Below are positions 61,215 through 64,000 of a stretch of DNA of 64,000 nt, piece by piece. Both the position numbers and the translations under genes were made by a program. This stretch comes from Hippophae tibetana (lineage: Eukaryota; Streptophyta; Magnoliopsida; Rosales; Elaeagnaceae): NCBI GenBank assembly GCA_037013495.1, contig CM072801.1, forward strand, positions 6,682,501-6,746,500. Reading direction: 5' to 3'. A model generated the notes under the pieces. The model searched no databases and had not been told where the DNA came from. It saw nothing but the letters and a program-made list of their open reading frames with translations. Positions within the stretch are counted from its first letter, which is position 1, and the number at the start of each line of letters is the position of its first letter.

Positions 61215-63746
61215 TCAAATTTCCATGAAAGAATTGATTGTCCTGAATCCATGATTCTCCGGAAGAGGTCCATTTCCCGGACGAACTGAAACAATCACCT
61301 CTAACCCTGGAAGATGAATTGGTACTATGTTATACAAGTGCAGAACAGGAACCAAGTAAACTTTTTTTTCTTTCTTTTTTTTCTTTTTCAACACACAAGG
61401 AACCAGGTATAACGAAAACAAGGAGACTATGATAATAGTGCCTCTTCTTCAAACGGCCACATGAATTGTAAATGTTTCTAATATCCAGAATCATTTCACA
61501 ATACTCTTATAATTGTAACACTTTGAAGGATGGGTAAAGATGCTCCTCTATAACAAATATAGTCTCGATGTTCTGTCCCAAATTATATGCCCCCCAACCT
61601 GTCCCTTCAATCAAAAATTGCAACATGTACTGTTTTTTTCTTGCGTCAAACAACTATGCTTCTTACACATTAACTCATTACAACTTCCATTAATTTCGAA
61701 CAAGTATTAATTAAAAAGAAAATAAAATTATATGAAAAAGTAGAATTGATGGGTATATAAGCATATAAATTTAATTTTTTTCATATATATTTTTTTCTTT
61801 TTTAATTAATAGATGTTCAAGATTAAGAGAAATTATAACGAGGTAGTGGGTAAGAAGCAGAGTTGTTTAAAGTTTTTTTTAAAAAAAGGCAATACATGTG
61901 GTAATTTTTTATTGAAAGGACTCTGGACAACAATTTGGAACAAAACATCTGGATTCTAACATAAATAAATTATTCAATGGACACTTTGCATCTTATGGCA
62001 TTAGTTAACAAATTTCTTTCAAAATTATCATTACCAAGACTTATAGTGTCACAGTAAAATGCTAAAGGCATTCTTCTATTCTACAAGCCGAAGAAGACAG
62101 TTTCTAAAGGAGGCACTATACGTAGGTCCACACATATAATACGAAAACTCTCTAGTCTCTACCCCTAAGAAAATGCAAAAAAGCAACCAAAGGAAATTTC
62201 AAGGAGACAGTAAGTATGGCCGTGAACAGGGCATCCTTATTCTAGCCACCAGCCAGCACATTATAGAATCCTAAAAAGAACATAACAAAGTATACTCTTG
62301 AGTAGTGTTAACTTTCTAAACATTGTTATAATCATTTAAAATTCTCTTCTTCTAATTGCAGGTTATAATAGTCACATGCGACGTTCAATCTTGTTAAATT
62401 ATTATTAATAACTAGTTCAGTAGCCTTTAATTTAAAACATGTAAATGAAGTAACCATAGCCACAAAGGCCAGATCCAACATAAAGGACAGAAATTCTCAG
62501 ATAGAAAATTGGCATTATGGAGGGCTACTGAAACTTTACATTTCTTATCTGCTATGCTGATAAATTAAAAGAGAAGGGAAAGAAGAACCAAAAACATATT
62601 ATTACCTGCTGCCTTTGCTGCTATTGCTTCTTGGAAGATATCTGTAACAAATAGAATCTCCGAAGGTTTGTCAACTCCAACAGACTCTGTAATTTCAATG
62701 TAACTGCGTGTTTCTCTCTTGTTCCTAAGAGAGTGAAGCGGGGAAAAAATTAAGTCAGGAGAGCAAGCAGATGAGAGGATAATCATTTAAAGCAGAAAAC
62801 AATGGAGTAATAATACGTACCCCACTGTGGTATCAAAGAATCCAGACAAATATTTTCTCAGATCCCCATAGTCTGTGTTGCCAAATACAAGTCTTTGTGC
62901 CAACCTGCTGCCACTAGAGTAAATATACACCTACAAGAAAAAGGCACACTATTTATGAACAAAAAAATGAATGCATCCTAAGAACATGCAATTATTTTTG
63001 AGATCATATCTGATCAGCTGCTACATAATGTTAAGCACCAGGCAAATGGAAATAATTACTTCAGACTTGGAAAACCTAACGAGGTGTGGTAAATGGGCTT
63101 ACAGTCCCCACATCGATTACCTATCCCCCTTTCACTGTAGAATTTAAATTGTATGCTCGTAGCCCTTACTCATGTAGCAATGAAGCTAAATATAAGACAT
63201 CTAGCATTTCAAAATTTCTACAAATTATAGGTTATTAAATTATGCTCTTATGAAATTAGATGCTATCCCCACCAAACTTGAGCAAGGTCATGCAAAACCT
63301 CACTTGTAACTTAGTAGAAGGATGTCATCAAAGTATGCAATTTCTTGTAAAATACCAGATCTAGGAGGTTTCAATAATCTAAAAGAACTAATAATAATAA
63401 ATGAATAAAAAATAAAAAAACCTTTATTCCCAAGTCGTGCCATTTCTTAAGAGCTTCAGGTACATCTTCAAACACTACACCCTTCAAATCATTATTTTTG
63501 AACCCAGTTTGCCATATATGACCCTGAATGAGAAGAAGTCGGTTGTATCATCAAGATATACTAAAGAAAACTCCTCCATATTCCAATTTTCCTTACTTGT
63601 AATTGTTTCAAGGCAGTGATCTTCCGATCAGCTTTTATCATTGCTTCCACATTCACAACCAAAGCTGCAATGACTGCATCTTTCCCTGCATCATCAGAAG
63701 GGATGGAAACAGCGCCACTAACACCTTTTTCTAAGTCATTTTGAAC
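61215..63746 (-). CDS. DEP1: DEP1: methylthioribulose-1-phosphate dehydratase/enolase-phosphatase E1, last five coding exons
   Basis: Exons on the minus strand: 63,597-63,746; 63,422-63,523; 62,821-62,930; 62,606-62,724; 61,215-61,306 (573 nt, 190 codons plus stop). All introns are GT-AG and phases join exactly. The product is the enolase-phosphatase part of the plant bifunctional Yang-cycle enzyme, which converts diketomethylthiopentyl phosphate to the acireductone in cytosolic methionine salvage. Haloacid-dehalogenase motifs seen: motif II YSSGS, the motif III Lys in NKRETRSY, and motif [11 protein letters not shown]; also [34 protein letters not shown] and the C-terminus TINSFMEI. Motif I (the catalytic Asp) and the N-terminal dehydratase half must lie beyond 64,000. 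The last intron is long (1,299 bp). Nothing in the visible part looks broken. Confidence 0.95.
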
Positions 63747-64000
63747 CTGTAATAAGAACGTAGAAATATTTTATTCGTATAGATAATGTGTTTAGTAATA
63801 AGTTGAAACTTCTTAGCCAGTTGGGCTGCTCAGATATTGACAGGAATAGCTGGCTTGCATTGTTTAACTCTGCTTTACTTGGATTCAATGTTTTTAATTG
63901 CAAGTATTATGAAAATATATCCCTCCAAAATGACATGGAAGGGAAAATGAGATAAGACTTGGTGCCAAACAAAAACAGATGTAAATTTTGAACTTTGGCA

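Noticed and set aside
63080-63180. Possible small transposon end (CAGTCCCCACATCGATTAC) in a DEP1 intron
   Set aside because: Only one short motif, no inverted partner or target duplication visible.

Overview
The window is AT-rich (roughly 70% A+T by eye) nuclear DNA of a flowering plant, most likely a eudicot. The evidence is GT-AG introns, a plant-type VQ protein, F-box proteins of the FBA class, a plant-type two-domain methionine-salvage gene, and three Ty1/Copia fossils with tRNA-Met-type primer sites. I could not name the species from the sequence.

Layout. 1-3,230: the 5' part of a minus-strand Copia fossil cut by the window edge. 3,230-7,000: AT-rich spacer with LTR-like scraps. 7,000-13,510: an old Copia fossil flanked by long direct repeats. 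13,510-24,590: gene-poor AT-rich spacer with a small GC-richer island, a possible orphan first exon and a foldback of SINE-like sequence. 24,590-29,195: a sharply bounded hAT DNA transposon with perfect 12-bp terminal inverted repeats and an 8-bp target duplication. It carries a split transposase gene disabled by one frameshift and two nonsense codons, a 4 x 171-bp array and a CAG-rich block. 30,170-30,665: three SINE-like units in mixed orientation. 32,315-33,031: an intact VQ-motif gene. 37,340-46,230: a roughly 1.9-kb LINE-like unit in two tandem copies; the first is split by a younger Copia element (38,569-43,603), and the second serves as its empty-site control.

48,010-60,205 is a small F-box cluster. 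Two intact paralogues (401 and 402 aa) share their leader exon, leader intron and 3' flank, and a decayed FBA fragment lies behind the second. Between them lie LTR-like pieces and a LINE fossil. 61,215-63,746 holds the last five coding exons of a minus-strand DEP1 gene (methylthioribulose-1-phosphate dehydratase/enolase-phosphatase), whose 5' part lies beyond the window.

The four living genes (VQ, two F-box, DEP1) are independent transcription units, and nothing suggests a shared pathway. The F-box pair is best read as a recent tandem duplication of SCF substrate-receptor genes. The most informative structures are the hAT element with its unusual internal repeats, the nested Copia with its paired empty site, the SINE-like foldback family and a three-copy MITE-like family, two copies of which sit in the enlarged leader intron of the first F-box gene.
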